Part shown: positions 42,855-54,846 of the stretch, piece after piece | Numbering within the stretch: position 1 is the first letter of the stretch | How the letters are laid out: every line of letters starts with the position of its first letter | Assembly: GCF_023585685.1 (NCBI RefSeq) | Contig: NZ_CP097764.1 | Location: 372,001 to 436,000 of the forward strand | Length of the DNA: 64,000 nucleotides | DNA from: Blochmannia endosymbiont of Camponotus sp. C-003 | GTDB lineage: Bacteria > Pseudomonadota > Gammaproteobacteria > Enterobacterales > Enterobacteriaceae | Direction: 5' to 3' | Position numbers and translations under genes: made by a program | The notes under the pieces: generated by a model | The model's database searches: none | What the model was told of the DNA's origin: nothing | What the model saw: only the letters and a program-made list of their open reading frames with translations

Positions 42855-43205
42855 TTATGAGTTCATACGTACTTTGATTCGTGCTGATTTTCCGCTAAGA
42901 TTACGTAAATAATATAATTTAGCACGACGTACGATGCCAAATCGTTTAATTTTAATCTCTTCAATTACAGGAGAATGTGATTGAAATACTCGCTCTACAC
43001 CTTCTCCACTAGAAATTTTCCTTACAGTAAACGAAGAATGTAATCCACGATTTTTAATAGAAATAACTATTCCTTCAAAAATTTGTAGGCGTTTTTTATT
43101 ACCTTCAATAACCCATGTTTTCACCTCTATTGTATCACCTGGGTGTAAGTACGGTATATTTTTTTTCATTTGTTTTTCTTCAAAATTATTTATTGATTCA
43201 TGCAT
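42855..43205 (-). CDS. rplS: Large ribosomal subunit protein bL19
   Basis: 116 residues (E. coli 115). [40 protein letters not shown] and [13 protein letters not shown] are diagnostic. Last gene of rpsP-rimM-trmD-rplS. Confidence 0.98.
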   Translation of the reverse strand: MHESINNFEEKQMKKNIPYLHPGDTIEVKTWVIEGNKKRLQIFEGIVISIKNRGLHSSFTVRKISSGEGVERVFQSHSPVIEEIKIKRFGIVRRAKLYYLRNLSGKSARIKVRMNS

Positions 43206-43228
43206 ATATATTATTCTCTAGTTTTTAT

Positions 43229-43975
43229 TTAATGATTAAAGTATTCATTTTTAAATTCAGCAAGCAAATTTTTTTCTTCATCAGTTAATTGTGTATCATT
43301 AAGTAAATCTGGTCTTTTAATCCAGGTATAACCCAAAGCTTGTTTTTGTCTCCAACGATGGATGTTATAGTGATTTCCTGATAATAATACTGAGGGTACT
43401 TTCATGTCATTAAAAGTTTCAGGTCGCGTATAATGTGGACAATCTAATCTTCCTTTGAAAAAAGAATCTGATTTTTTTGAATCTTTATTTCCTAACACGT
43501 CAGGCAGAACTCTAGATATCGCATCTATTAACACCATAGCTGCTAACTCTCCTCCACTAATTATATAATCTCCTATAGACCACTCTTCATCGATTTCTGT
43601 TTGAATTAATCTTTCATCAATACCTTGATATCTACCACAAACTAAAATTAACTTCTGATGATCATATGCTAATTTATATACATATTTTTGATTCAACTTT
43701 CTTCCTTGAGGAGAGAGATAAATTACTTTAATGTTATTTCCTAATGCATTTTTTGCTTGATTGATTGCATTCCTAAGAGGTGCAATCATCATTACCATAC
43801 CTGGTCCTCCTCCGTAGGGACGGTCATCTACTTTGTGGTATCGATCATCTGAAAACACGCGCGGATTCCACAATTTTAAGGAAAGAATACCCCTTCGAAT
43901 TGATCGGCCTACTATTCCGTAACGAACAATAGACTGAAACATATCTGGGAATAAAGTAATTACACCTAACAACAT
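43229..43975 (-). CDS. trmD: tRNA (guanine-37-N1)-methyltransferase TrmD
   Basis: Prevents +1 frameshifting by methylating G37. 248 residues (E. coli 255). SPOUT-knot motifs: [45 protein letters not shown], and the C-terminal [18 protein letters not shown]. 29 bases after rimM. Confidence 0.97.
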   Translation of the reverse strand: MLLGVITLFPDMFQSIVRYGIVGRSIRRGILSLKLWNPRVFSDDRYHKVDDRPYGGGPGMVMMIAPLRNAINQAKNALGNNIKVIYLSPQGRKLNQKYVYKLAYDHQKLILVCGRYQGIDERLIQTEIDEEWSIGDYIISGGELAAMVLIDAISRVLPDVLGNKDSKKSDSFFKGRLDCPHYTRPETFNDMKVPSVLLSGNHYNIHRWRQKQALGYTWIKRPDLLNDTQLTDEEKNLLAEFKNEYFNH

Positions 43976-44004
43976 ATATTTTTATACTTTATTTTATAAT
44001 AAAA

Positions 44005-44574
44005 TTAAAAATTAGGATCCCAATCTACAGTAACAATATGCGTGATAAAATTAATATTTTTAATAACTCTTTTGATAAGAAAAGGAATAAGGCAATTTTT
44101 GATTCTATGAGGATTAGATTGATGCATTTTTACTACTAAAACATCATTTGCTGTGGTTTCTATTATACTGACAATATTCCCTAAAAGGACTCCCGGTACA
44201 GTAATCACTGCACATCCTATTAAATCTCTCCAATAATATTCATCGTTATTTATACGTGGAAATTGTGTGTCATCAATAATAATATTACAACGACTTAACA
44301 ATTGAGCAGAATCTCTATTTGAAATTCCTCGTATTTTAACAATATAATGTTTCCCAATTAGTTTCCATTGATCTAAATAAATGGATTTCCATGTAGATTG
44401 GATGATAGTAAAATATGGGCTATAATGAAATATGTTATCATTTTGTTCAGTAAATGATATCACTCGTACCCACCCTAATATTCCATATGCGCCTACTATT
44501 CTTCCTATTACTACAGGGTGAGGGGGTGGCGCCGTAATGCCTTCTTTGTCTATTGGGTATTCATTATTTTTCAT
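44005..44574 (-). CDS. rimM: Ribosome maturation factor RimM
   Basis: 30S assembly factor binding S19. 189 residues (E. coli 182). N-terminal domain with [23 protein letters not shown]-barrel domain with [13 protein letters not shown] and the end [10 protein letters not shown]. Its ATG overlaps the rpsP stop by four bases (ATGA). Confidence 0.95.
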   Translation of the reverse strand: MKNNEYPIDKEGITAPPPHPVVIGRIVGAYGILGWVRVISFTEQNDNIFHYSPYFTIIQSTWKSIYLDQWKLIGKHYIVKIRGISNRDSAQLLSRCNIIIDDTQFPRINNDEYYWRDLIGCAVITVPGVLLGNIVSIIETTANDVLVVKMHQSNPHRIKNCLIPFLIKRVIKNINFITHIVTVDWDPNF

Positions 44575-44807
44575 AAATTTTTTATTAATTTTAAAGCACG
44601 TTTAGACGGACTCGCTCCTCTCTGTAACCAATATTTTACACGTTTTGTATTTATATGTAATTCTTTTTGATTTCTAAATTTAATTGGGTTAAAAAATCCA
44701 ACACATTCGATAAAACGACCATCCCGTGCATTTCTACTATCAGTAACAACTATGTGATAAAAAGGAGTTTTTTTATGACCTCCTCGCGATAATCTGATTC
44801 TTACCAT
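44571..44807 (-). CDS. rpsP: Small ribosomal subunit protein bS16
   Basis: 78 residues from ATG 44807 (E. coli 82): [20 protein letters not shown] matches [20 protein letters not shown]. AAGG precedes at 9 bases. An open upstream extension to 44858 is not S16. [15 protein letters not shown] is diagnostic. Confidence 0.97.
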   Translation of the reverse strand: MVRIRLSRGGHKKTPFYHIVVTDSRNARDGRFIECVGFFNPIKFRNQKELHINTKRVKYWLQRGASPSKRALKLIKNL

Positions 44808-44901
44808 AAGTATATGCCTTAAATTAGTAACCAAAAAAATCAATAAACTCACATTCAATAATATGAATATATATTTATCGATTTAATCAATAAAATATCT
44901 T

Positions 44902-46269
<1,368 letters not shown>

Positions 46270-46443
46270 TTCTATAGCTCAAAATCAAAAGCAAATACTC
46301 GAATAAACATATTATACAATTGCACTAAAATCATCGTAGACACAGTCCATCATAGATGGTGTCATTTCCGTTATAAATGAAATACAAATTTACTTGTATA
46401 ATCAATTAAATTTTAATTATTTAATAATTTAAATAATATACAA

Positions 46444-46517
46444 TACACCCGAGAGGATTCGAACCTCCGGTCGCTCGGTTCGTAGCCGAGTGCTCTATCC
46501 AATTGAGCTACGGGTGC
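46444..46517 (-). tRNA. argV: tRNA-Arg(ACG)
   Basis: Cloverleaf: 5' GCACCCGTAGCTCAATTGGA, anticodon stem CTCGG/CCGAG around ACG, T-arm GGAGGTTCGAATCCTC. Acceptor pair 1-72 is G-U. CCA not encoded. A34 must be edited to inosine by TadA to read CGU/CGC/CGA. E. coli has four near-identical copies after serV (argV, Y, Z, Q); here one remains, so the symbol is by position. Confidence 0.95.
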
Positions 46518-46543
46518 ATCGTCACTGCTAACAAAACAAAAAA

Positions 46544-46635
46544 CAGTGAGGGAGGGATTTGAACCCTCGACACAGTGTTGAGCACCATATACTCCCTTAG
46601 CAGGGGAGTGCCTTCAGCCGCTCGGCCACCTCACT
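46544..46635 (-). tRNA. serV: tRNA-Ser(GCU)
   Basis: Long-variable-arm tRNA: AGTGAGGTGGCCGAG at the 5' end, anticodon GCT in CCCTGCTAAGGG, acceptor closing CCTCACT with discriminator G. CCA not encoded. Order csrA-serV-arg is the E. coli order. Confidence 0.95.
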
Positions 46636-46788
46636 GAACATTTTATTATCTGCTCTGTTTATTGGTTTATTTTATTTGTTTATTATGATCAAAAATTCTC
46701 TGCTACATTACGTTGTTTTCATGTAATTTACAACTAAATTTTTTGTCATAAAACTACTATTTTATAAATTTATTAAAAAATAATAACT

Positions 46789-46974
46789 TTAGCACAAGTT
46801 CTGTTGTGATTTTTCAGCTTTAATACGTTGATAAATTTCTTCTCGGTGTATAGATATCTCCTTGGGAGCATTTACACCAATGCGGACTTGGTTCCCTTTA
46901 ATACCTAATACAGTGACTGTAACCTCATCTCCAATGACGAGAGTTTCACCAACTCGTCGAGTCAGAATAAGCAT
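46789..46974 (-). CDS. csrA: Carbon storage regulator CsrA
   Basis: Small RNA-binding dimer that blocks or stabilises mRNAs at GGA motifs. 61 residues, the same as E. coli. [37 protein letters not shown] and the RNA-contacting Leu4/Arg44 region are conserved. Strong AAGGAGT Shine-Dalgarno. Its retention in such a reduced genome is notable since its regulators (csrB/C, uvrY) are not in view. Lies between alaS and serV, as in E. coli. Confidence 0.96.
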   Translation of the reverse strand: MLILTRRVGETLVIGDEVTVTVLGIKGNQVRIGVNAPKEISIHREEIYQRIKAEKSQQNLC

Positions 46975-47166
46975 TCTTTACTCCTTGAAAAATTCAAATA
47001 ACCCAGACTGCTTAAATTTTACTGTTTTTAAAATTTATGAACAATATGAAATCAATATCTGTATATAACATTTATACTTTACTTTTCGAAAATTTTAGCG
47101 CACTACTTCACAATACATGAACAATTTTTTTATTTTAAAACAACTTTAATATAGTTGTGTAATTAT

Positions 47167-49809
47167 TTACAATATCTTATGTAACAAAGAATCTACTGCA
47201 ATAGATACTTTAGATGTAGTTGTGATATTGTTAATACCAGCTTGAGCAAAATCAGGTCTACCTCCACCCTTTCCACCAAGGGCATTTATAATACACCGAA
47301 CCAAAGATAAAGCATCTATACGATTACGTTCTATTAAATCTTTAGTTACAGCTGTCACTAAATTAGTTTTGTTGTTTTCATTGATATTAATAAGAATAAT
47401 CACTCCTGATTTTAATTGATGTTTAATGCAATCTATCATCTTAAGTAACGTTTTTGGAGTCAGATTAACCACTTGTTTGATTAAGACTGGTACATCTTTA
47501 ATATAGTAGGTGTTCTTAATGAATGATAAACTTTGTTGTATATTTTGTTGGTTTCTTAAACAATCTATCTCTTTTTCTAATTTTTGATAACGGTATTTAA
47601 ATTCATGTATTTTACTTAATATATTTTTATCATCACTTTGAGTTAATTGAAAAATATTTTTAAGCAACATCTTATGTTGATGTATTACAGATAACGCTAC
47701 GTTACTAGTTACTGCTTCAATACGTTTAATACCAGAAGCAATACTAAAGTATTTGGTAATCACAAACACACCAATTTCTCCAGTACGCGCAGCATGAGTT
47801 CCCCCACATAATTCAATAGAAAAACTTCCTATTCTGAGAACACGAACTTTTTTATCGTATTTTTTATTGGTCAATATTACAGCTCCGTTATCTCTAGCTA
47901 CTTCTATTGGCATAACGTCAACTGTAATAGGAGAATTCTTCCAAATTTGTTGATTTACAATATTTTCTACTGTATTTATTTGCATCGTTGTCATTTTTTC
48001 GTGATGATAAAAATCAAAACGTAAATATCGATCATTTACCAATGATCCTTTTTGCATCACATGAGATCCAATAACTTGAAACAAAGCAGCATGTAACAAG
48101 TGTGTGGCGGAGTGATTCAAAGAAATACATTTCCTTTTATGTTGATCTACTTGAGCAACTATTTCTTCTCCAACACTAATAGTTCCACCATTATTGACCA
48201 TTCCTAGATGAGCTATTGTGTGCCCATATTTTTTTGTATTAGTAACTTGAAAAAATCCAGATTTAGTATTTAATTGACCACAATCTCCAATTTGCCCCCC
48301 AGATTCTCCATAAAAAGGAGTATTATTTAGAATGACTATTCCTTCTTCTTCTGTGTCAATTTTATTTATTGATTTATTTTTTTGAAACAGTGCTATTACC
48401 CGAGCTTTACAATTAAGCTTATCATGTCCAACAAATATACTTGATACATTATATAGTGATAATTTTTCATAAGTTATATCAAATTTGTTTGATTCTTTTG
48501 TACGTTTTTTTTGTGTTAACATGGCTTGATCAAATCCTATTTGATCTATGTGTATACCATGTTTTAAACAAACATCTTGAGTTAATTCTAATGGAAATCC
48601 ATAAGTATCATATAAATGAAATGCTATTTCACCGTGTAAGCAATTTCCTTGTAATCGTATTAATTGTTTCTCTAATAATTCTAATCCTCTTTTTAAAGTA
48701 TTTTTAAATAATTTTTCTTCACTAAGTAAAATTTTTTCTATAAAATCTTTTTTTTCATGTAATATATTAGCTATATGATGCATAGCTTTAATAAGAGGGG
48801 GGACTAATTTGTAAAAGAAAATATCATTTATACCCAGTTTTCTTCCATGAAGAATAGCCCTACGAATAATACGACGTAATACATAACCGCGACCTTCGTT
48901 AGAAGGAAGAATGCCATCTTGAATTAAAAATGAACATGTACGAATATGATCGGCGATTACATATACGGATCTATTCGCATGAATATCATTAATTTTCATG
49001 ATTCGAGATATAGAAGATATCAATTTTTTGAATACATCAATAGAATAAGCACTATTTACTCCTTGTAATATTGAAGTAATACGTTCTAAACCCATCCCAG
49101 TATCTACTGATAACATAGGGAGCGACAAAAGATGACCGTTCTCTTGACGATTAAATTGTATAAATACTAAATTCCAAATTTCAACATATCTTTCTCCAAA
49201 TGTTTCTACACTACCAGGAGGTCCCCCTGGAAACTGATCTCCACGATCATAAAATATTTCTGAACAAGGACCACAAGGTCCAATATTTCCCATTTTCCAA
49301 AAATTATCAGAATCACAAAAATCATTTGTATTGTTACCAATCCTAACAATATGTTCGTTAGGGATATCTATTTTTTTGGACCAAATATCATAGGATTCAT
49401 CATCGCAAATATGCACTGTTACCCATAATTTATTTTTAGACAGATTAAACCAATTAACGTTAGTCAATAACTCCCAAGCCAACTGAATAGCTTCATGTTT
49501 AAAATAATCTCCAAAACTAAAATTACCTAACATCTCAAAAAATGTTAGGTGCCATTCAGTGTATCCAACATTATCTAAATCATTATGTTTACCTCCAGCA
49601 CGTACACAACGTTGCGCGGTAGCAACACGCTTAAATAATGGATGATCAATGCCTAAAAATATGTTTTTAAATTGATTCATACCAGAATTAGTAAATAATA
49701 ATGTTTGATCACTATTAGGCACTAAAGTACTGCTTGATACAATTTCATGTCCTCTTTTTTTAAAAAAACTAAGAAATTCTTGACGAATATCATCAATATT
49801 TTTGTACAT
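47167..49809 (-). CDS. alaS: Alanyl-tRNA synthetase
   Basis: 880 residues from ATG 49809 (E. coli 876): [20 protein letters not shown] matches [20 protein letters not shown]; the frame extends 23 codons further without support. Class II motifs include [34 protein letters not shown] and [12 protein letters not shown]; the editing domain has [11 protein letters not shown] and [13 protein letters not shown]; the C-terminal domain ends [14 protein letters not shown]. Upstream in E. coli lie recX and recA; neither is here. Confidence 0.97.
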   Translation of the reverse strand: MYKNIDDIRQEFLSFFKKRGHEIVSSSTLVPNSDQTLLFTNSGMNQFKNIFLGIDHPLFKRVATAQRCVRAGGKHNDLDNVGYTEWHLTFFEMLGNFSFGDYFKHEAIQLAWELLTNVNWFNLSKNKLWVTVHICDDESYDIWSKKIDIPNEHIVRIGNNTNDFCDSDNFWKMGNIGPCGPCSEIFYDRGDQFPGGPPGSVETFGERYVEIWNLVFIQFNRQENGHLLSLPMLSVDTGMGLERITSILQGVNSAYSIDVFKKLISSISRIMKINDIHANRSVYVIADHIRTCSFLIQDGILPSNEGRGYVLRRIIRRAILHGRKLGINDIFFYKLVPPLIKAMHHIANILHEKKDFIEKILLSEEKLFKNTLKRGLELLEKQLIRLQGNCLHGEIAFHLYDTYGFPLELTQDVCLKHGIHIDQIGFDQAMLTQKKRTKESNKFDITYEKLSLYNVSSIFVGHDKLNCKARVIALFQKNKSINKIDTEEEGIVILNNTPFYGESGGQIGDCGQLNTKSGFFQVTNTKKYGHTIAHLGMVNNGGTISVGEEIVAQVDQHKRKCISLNHSATHLLHAALFQVIGSHVMQKGSLVNDRYLRFDFYHHEKMTTMQINTVENIVNQQIWKNSPITVDVMPIEVARDNGAVILTNKKYDKKVRVLRIGSFSIELCGGTHAARTGEIGVFVITKYFSIASGIKRIEAVTSNVALSVIHQHKMLLKNIFQLTQSDDKNILSKIHEFKYRYQKLEKEIDCLRNQQNIQQSLSFIKNTYYIKDVPVLIKQVVNLTPKTLLKMIDCIKHQLKSGVIILININENNKTNLVTAVTKDLIERNRIDALSLVRCIINALGGKGGGRPDFAQAGINNITTTSKVSIAVDSLLHKIL

Positions 49810-50713
49810 ACAAATTCCATCATGGAATAAAAAATTCCACACACATATATAAATTGCATAACTACACATTATAAACAATTTTCAAAAAGATAGAAATCAA
49901 AAACAATAGAATATTATTTATATTTAAGTCATATAGAAATTCATTTTTTTGAATAAATACTACCGATTATTATTAGTAATATTATAATTTATTCTATTAC
50001 AAATTAAATTTTAAAAAATATAAAATCAAAAAATTCTTTATAATAATTTTTTCTATTCACCGATAATAGATGAATGGGCATTTAAGTAGTTTATATGATC
50101 TATTTTTATAGATAAAATTTTAAACATGGATGTAATATTTAGTTGATAATGTATGTTTGTGTAACATAATCTTTTCTGTAATAACATATATATAAATATA
50201 TATTTCAATATTTATTTTTCAAAAAAAATTAGGATATATCAAATCAAAGTACATTGTCACTTATTTAATACAATACCTTCAAATGCCATAATCATTTACA
50301 ACATTTTTACAATAGTAAAAATGCATAATAATATATATAATCTTTCACAGTTATTATGATTTATTTTCCTTTGCTCAATTAGTACTAAATTTTACTGTTT
50401 TGATTAATATTATAGGTGCATTAAAACGTTATTATGTAGTACATATATACCATATTTTATAGAATGAGATAAATATGACCTTTTTATGCTTAATATATAT
50501 ATCAATGGATATATCTTACTTCATACCTGAAAAATTAAAATTTAAAAATTATGTACTGTATTTTTAGATTAATAACTGACTAAAATTTTTAAATCAAAAT
50601 ATTTTAAATCAGTATTAAACCAGTGCAAACATAAAAAGTAGTATTTATTTATACAAATACAGCATTTTGTATATTTAATTCAAATAAAATATTAACTTAT
50701 AGTCAATTTAAAT
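49810..50713. other. Gene-free stretch between nlpD and alaS
   Basis: About 900 bases of AT-rich DNA with no credible frame. It sits where recX, recA and neighbours (alaS side) and rpoS (nlpD side) would be in E. coli, and marks a fusion of two ancestral neighbourhoods. I recognise no RecA (for example GPESSGKT) or RpoS motif in any frame. Confidence 0.5.
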
Positions 50714-51661
50714 TTACCTGTTCTGGAGATAATATAAAGGATCTACAGATTTTCCTTTATATCTGATTTCAAAATGTAATTTTACTTTATCAGTCCCGCT
50801 GTTACCCATAGTTGCAATTTTTTCACCCATTTTGACTGTCTGTTGTTCAGCAACCAATATCATATCGTTGTGTGCATAAGCACTAAGATAGTTATTATCA
50901 TGTTTGAGGATAATCAAATTGCCATATCCTTTTAACGTATTTCCAATGTATACTACTTTTCCATTAGCGGTAGCCACAACAGGCTGACCTAAAGTGCCGG
51001 ATATATCAATTCCTTTATTGCCTCTTTCAGCATCAGAAAAAGTATTAATAATTGTGCCATTTGTTGGCCAATACCAATCTTTGATTGCCACCAAATGTGA
51101 TATTTTTGAACGAGTAATCATATTATAAGACATATCGAGATTAGAATAAGTATTATTATACGGTTTAGGATAAAACGATTGTTTTGCATCAAAAATCAAT
51201 GTTTTTTTTAAAGCATTATTAGCTCTATCAAAGGAGATGAAAATCTCTCTCAATAATTTTTGAAAATACAACCATATTGTATTATGATGTACTTTTAAAA
51301 CTTGATCTACTTTTAATACATTGATATCCTTAATATTATTTATTTTTGCTAAATTTAGACAATCATTTCCTGTAATCCAAGAAATATAAAATAAGGTATC
51401 GCCTGATTTTACTGTGTATGTAGATTTATGATAAGAACTATAATTTGCATTATTGTACTTATGTATGTTATTCGCAATAGGTGTGTTCTGAGGATATCGC
51501 AGATTTGTCTTTTTTTCTTGCGACATATAGATAGTAACATCAGAATTTGTGGATCGTGACGCGCGTTGATTATGGTATTTATGGATATTGTCACTAGAAC
51601 ATCCTTCCAGCAATACAAGAACCACTATTATATAAATTATCGATCTGCTATCTACCAGCAT
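50714..51661 (-). CDS. nlpD: Cell-division hydrolase activator NlpD (LysM and LytM domains)
   Basis: Outer-membrane lipoprotein that activates amidase AmiC to split septal peptidoglycan. 315 residues (E. coli 379). Lipobox LLEGC with Cys21, a LysM domain TYTVKSGDTLFYISWITGND (about 81-100 onward), a shortened linker, and the LytM (M23) domain WPTNGTIINTFS through LHFEIRYKGKSVDPLYYL. The metal-binding residues of active M23 peptidases are absent, as in E. coli NlpD, so it is an activator and not an enzyme. rpoS, next to nlpD in E. coli, is missing. Confidence 0.95.
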   Translation of the reverse strand: MLVDSRSIIYIIVVLVLLEGCSSDNIHKYHNQRASRSTNSDVTIYMSQEKKTNLRYPQNTPIANNIHKYNNANYSSYHKSTYTVKSGDTLFYISWITGNDCLNLAKINNIKDINVLKVDQVLKVHHNTIWLYFQKLLREIFISFDRANNALKKTLIFDAKQSFYPKPYNNTYSNLDMSYNMITRSKISHLVAIKDWYWPTNGTIINTFSDAERGNKGIDISGTLGQPVVATANGKVVYIGNTLKGYGNLIILKHDNNYLSAYAHNDMILVAEQQTVKMGEKIATMGNSGTDKVKLHFEIRYKGKSVDPLYYLQNR

Positions 51662-52283
51662 AATAGATGCGTTAAACTCCTCTGCTTCCTGCTTATTTTC
51701 TATTGATAATTTATTTATTTAAAAATCACACATTATATGAATAACACATATACATTTGGCATTAATATTAGATATATTTTAATAATCAAATAAATAACTC
51801 ATATGTTTGTGACATACACTTATATGCTGCATATCAACAATTAGTAAAAAATACTTATTTATGTGTATACAACAATGGATTATTTTTTATAATTTTTAGG
51901 AATCGTTATAATATTTTTTTTAATATCTACATATTTTTGTTTCATAGATAAAAACCACTAGACTATATTTTTATGATTATTCAAAAATGAATAAGTATCT
52001 TATAAAATTTAAATAATTTCGTATGTTTTTATAAATCATTAGTATCCATAATATAATATGGATAATCAAACATAAATATTATGCAATAATATACATTGAG
52101 CTTTTATATTACACTTGATGATACTGATGTAATACTTTATCTAACAGATAATAGAACGAATCGCGCATCATAATGATACGCCATAATAATAAATAATAAT
52201 CAAATACTTTTTTAATAAACGTATCGTACCTGATAGGTGCATATGTAACTGTAAAATATATATTGTACAGTTTGATCAATACT
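51662..52283. other. Spacer ispF-nlpD
   Basis: About 620 bases. E. coli has pcm, surE and truD between nlpD and ispF; all are absent and I could not read any remnant. Contains a small inverted repeat TATCCATA/TATGGATA at 52043-52064, possibly linked to termination after ispF. Confidence 0.45.
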
Positions 52284-52757
52284 TTAACGTGTTAATAATA
52301 CGACTGCTATACACGCAATACCTTCAGATCGTCCGATATATCCCAGTGTGTCAGTAGTGGTAGCTTTTATATTAATATTATCTACTGCACAATTTAAGTC
52401 TTGGGATAAATGATGTCTCATCTGATAAATATATGTATTTATTGTTGGGATTTGTAGAATTACAGTAATATCTATATTTTCTAACAAATACCCTTGTATA
52501 GTAATTTTATTCCAGGCAATTCGTAATAATTTTCGACTATCCATGTTATTATATTTAGGATCAGTATCCGGAAACATTGACCCAATGTCACCATGACAAG
52601 CGGCTCCTAATAAAGCATCTATCGAAGCATGCATCATCACATCGCCATCAGAATGTGCCTTAATTTTTTTCATATAGGGGATCTCCACTCCTCCAATAAT
52701 AAGCGGTCGACATCCTCCAAACTGATGTACATCAAAACCATAACCAATGCGTAACAT
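52284..52757 (-). CDS. ispF: 2-C-methyl-D-erythritol 2,4-cyclodiphosphate synthase
   Basis: MEP isoprenoid pathway, fifth step. 157 residues (E. coli 159). Metal ligands in [11 protein letters not shown] (Asp, His), [20 protein letters not shown] (second His), [13 protein letters not shown] and the C-terminal [15 protein letters not shown]. 13 bases after ispD, as in E. coli. Confidence 0.97.
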   Translation of the reverse strand: MLRIGYGFDVHQFGGCRPLIIGGVEIPYMKKIKAHSDGDVMMHASIDALLGAACHGDIGSMFPDTDPKYNNMDSRKLLRIAWNKITIQGYLLENIDITVILQIPTINTYIYQMRHHLSQDLNCAVDNINIKATTTDTLGYIGRSEGIACIAVVLLTR

Positions 52758-52770
52758 GTTTACAATCTCA

Positions 52771-53481
52771 TTAAGTTTTTTTATATGATTTAGATAAATA
52801 AAAATTAGCCAATTTTAAATCATCTTGATGAGTAACTTTTATATTATCAGAGCGGCCTTGTATCAAAATGGATTTATATCCACAATATTCTATAGCTGAT
52901 GCTTCATCAGTAACAGTCACTCTATTTTTTAAAGCTTTTTTAAGACAATATTTTAAAAGATCATAATTAAACAATTGTGGAGTTAAAGCATGCCATAAAT
53001 TTTCACGATTTACAGTATATTTAATAAAATTAGTTCCATAGTAACTTCGTTTAATAGTATTAAAGATTGGTATTGCTAAAATCCCACCTACTTGAGAAAA
53101 TTTTGTAATTTCAAAGAGCCTTATTAAATCTTCATGATGCAAACAAGGACGTACCGCATCATGCACAATAACCCAAACTGATTTTTTTTTTACATGCCGT
53201 AATCCAGCCATCACTGAATCAGCTCGTGTGTGCCCTCCAACAACTACACTAACTCTGGGGTCATAAGAAATAGATAATTGATGAAACCAACGATCCTGTG
53301 CATTAATTACTACAATACAATGGCGAATACATGATTGACATAGCAAGGCATTGATGGAATATTCAATTAAAGTTTTGTTACCTATGGTACAATATTGCTT
53401 TGGTAATAAACTATTCATGCGTTTTCCAGTGCCTGCTGCCGGAAGAATAGCAGTAATGTATGGAAATTTTTTTTTCAACAT
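52771..53481 (-). CDS. ispD: 2-C-methyl-D-erythritol 4-phosphate cytidylyltransferase
   Basis: MEP pathway, third step. 236 residues, the same as E. coli. CTP-binding [46 protein letters not shown] and [11 protein letters not shown] run of ten A in the coding strand (53182-53191) falls in HVKKKSVW. 64 bases after ftsB in the ftsB-ispD-ispF order of E. coli. Confidence 0.97.
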   Translation of the reverse strand: MLKKKFPYITAILPAAGTGKRMNSLLPKQYCTIGNKTLIEYSINALLCQSCIRHCIVVINAQDRWFHQLSISYDPRVSVVVGGHTRADSVMAGLRHVKKKSVWVIVHDAVRPCLHHEDLIRLFEITKFSQVGGILAIPIFNTIKRSYYGTNFIKYTVNRENLWHALTPQLFNYDLLKYCLKKALKNRVTVTDEASAIEYCGYKSILIQGRSDNIKVTHQDDLKLANFYLSKSYKKT

Positions 53482-53545
53482 ATTCAGATATAAACAAACA
53501 ATTTATATATAATTAATTGGGATTAGATCGTTTTTTGACGTTAGT

Positions 53546-53836
53546 TTAGTTAACATTACTATACAATGTTGGTAAATAAAAAGTTTCACCGAGTTTAATC
53601 ATGCCAAGATCATATCTTGATCGTTCCTCAATTGCTTCATATCCATGAAGTAAATCATAAATTTCATATAATAATTGATTATTACGAGCCCTCATTTGAT
53701 CGATATTATTAATATTTTTATATAATATAATTGTATTATGAGTAGATATTAAATCATAGATACCATTTTTACCCAACCATAGTGAATACTGTAACCAAGC
53801 AAACAATGCCAATAACATACAATTTAATTTGTTCAT
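53546..53836 (-). CDS. ftsB: Cell division protein FtsB
   Basis: Bitopic divisome protein of the FtsQLB complex. 96 residues from ATG 53836 (E. coli 103): MNKLNCMLLALFAWLQYSLW matches [20 protein letters not shown]. One TM (about 4-20), then LGKNGIYDL, a short coiled coil (about 28-60) and AIEERSRYDLGMIKLGETFY. Longer frames with starts at 53863 or a TTG at 53893 lack support. The C-terminal tail is shorter than in E. coli. Confidence 0.93.
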   Translation of the reverse strand: MNKLNCMLLALFAWLQYSLWLGKNGIYDLISTHNTIILYKNINNIDQMRARNNQLLYEIYDLLHGYEAIEERSRYDLGMIKLGETFYLPTLYSNVN

Positions 53837-54191
53837 TTGCGCCGCCAATTCATTATGTTTCATATTAATTAAACGATTATATTCATCGTACAATTAATTC
53901 TCTGTTACTAATAATGAATAAATATTTATTGGATAGATGATAATAATCATTAAATGCATAATTGTAGTTCATTGGTGTAAAATTTAGAATTGCAATGTTG
54001 TCATGATTGATTGAAAAATCTCATAAATTATTAAATTTTAATTATAAAAAGAATATTGCTTGTTTGAAAGATTTATTGTATTTTTAAAGGGCAACGGTTT
54101 TTGTTATAATCAATTAATTTTTAATAAAGACTGCTATCATAGATGATTAATTCACTTAAATTATTAATTATACAATATTTTGTTACATATC
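53837..54191. other. Spacer cysC-ftsB
   Basis: About 355 bases. E. coli has ygbE here; no remnant. Around 54095-54110 the plus strand has TATAAT but no good -35 box and no plus-strand gene follows, so I do not call a promoter. Confidence 0.4.
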
Positions 54192-54833
54192 CTATCTATT
54201 ATTAGATAGATCTATTGTAAACAAATATTCAATACATGATGATTGCAATATTTGGTCAATTAACTCTGTAATTGATTTTTGACCGTCTAAATATATATCT
54301 GGTTTTTTTGGTCTTTCATAAGCAGAACTTATACCAGTAAAACTTTCTATTTCACCAGATCTAGCTTTTTTATACAAACCTTTTGTATCACGTTGTTCAC
54401 ATATATGAAATGGTGTGTCGACAAATATTTCAACAAAATTATTGGTAGGAAACATACTGCGTACCATTTGACGATCACAAGCATAAGGAGAAATAAAAGT
54501 AGCTAATACCACTATGCCAGCATCAACCATCAATCGTGCTGTTTCTCCCGATCGACGTATGTTTTCATGTCGATCATGATCTCTAAATCTTAAATCCCGA
54601 CATAATCCATATCGGACATTATCTCCATCCAACATATATGTGCTAACATTTCTGTAGTGTAATTTTTTTTCTAAAATATTAGCTAAAACTGATTTTCCAG
54701 CTCCTGATAGTCCTGTAAACCATAATAACATAGCATGATGTTTATGTAAAAATTCACGATCTTTTTGTGTTATATACCCAGTGTTCCAAAAAATATTTTT
54801 GTTGGATATGTGATGATTATTTTTGTGAGTCAT
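54192..54833 (-). CDS. cysC: Adenylylsulfate kinase CysC
   Basis: Phosphorylates APS to PAPS. 213 residues from ATG 54833 (E. coli 201). P-loop GLSGAGKS, LDGDNVRYGLCRDLRF, ENIRRSGETARLM, FISPYACDRQMVR, the lid KGLYKKARSGEIESFTG. The frame is open further upstream, overlapping the cysN 3' end, so the start is by best fit; ATG 54833 lies 13 bases after the cysN stop but has no clear Shine-Dalgarno. Last gene of the cys cluster. Confidence 0.95.
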   Translation of the reverse strand: MTHKNNHHISNKNIFWNTGYITQKDREFLHKHHAMLLWFTGLSGAGKSVLANILEKKLHYRNVSTYMLDGDNVRYGLCRDLRFRDHDRHENIRRSGETARLMVDAGIVVLATFISPYACDRQMVRSMFPTNNFVEIFVDTPFHICEQRDTKGLYKKARSGEIESFTGISSAYERPKKPDIYLDGQKSITELIDQILQSSCIEYLFTIDLSNNR

Positions 54834-54846
54834 AGTATGATTGTCG

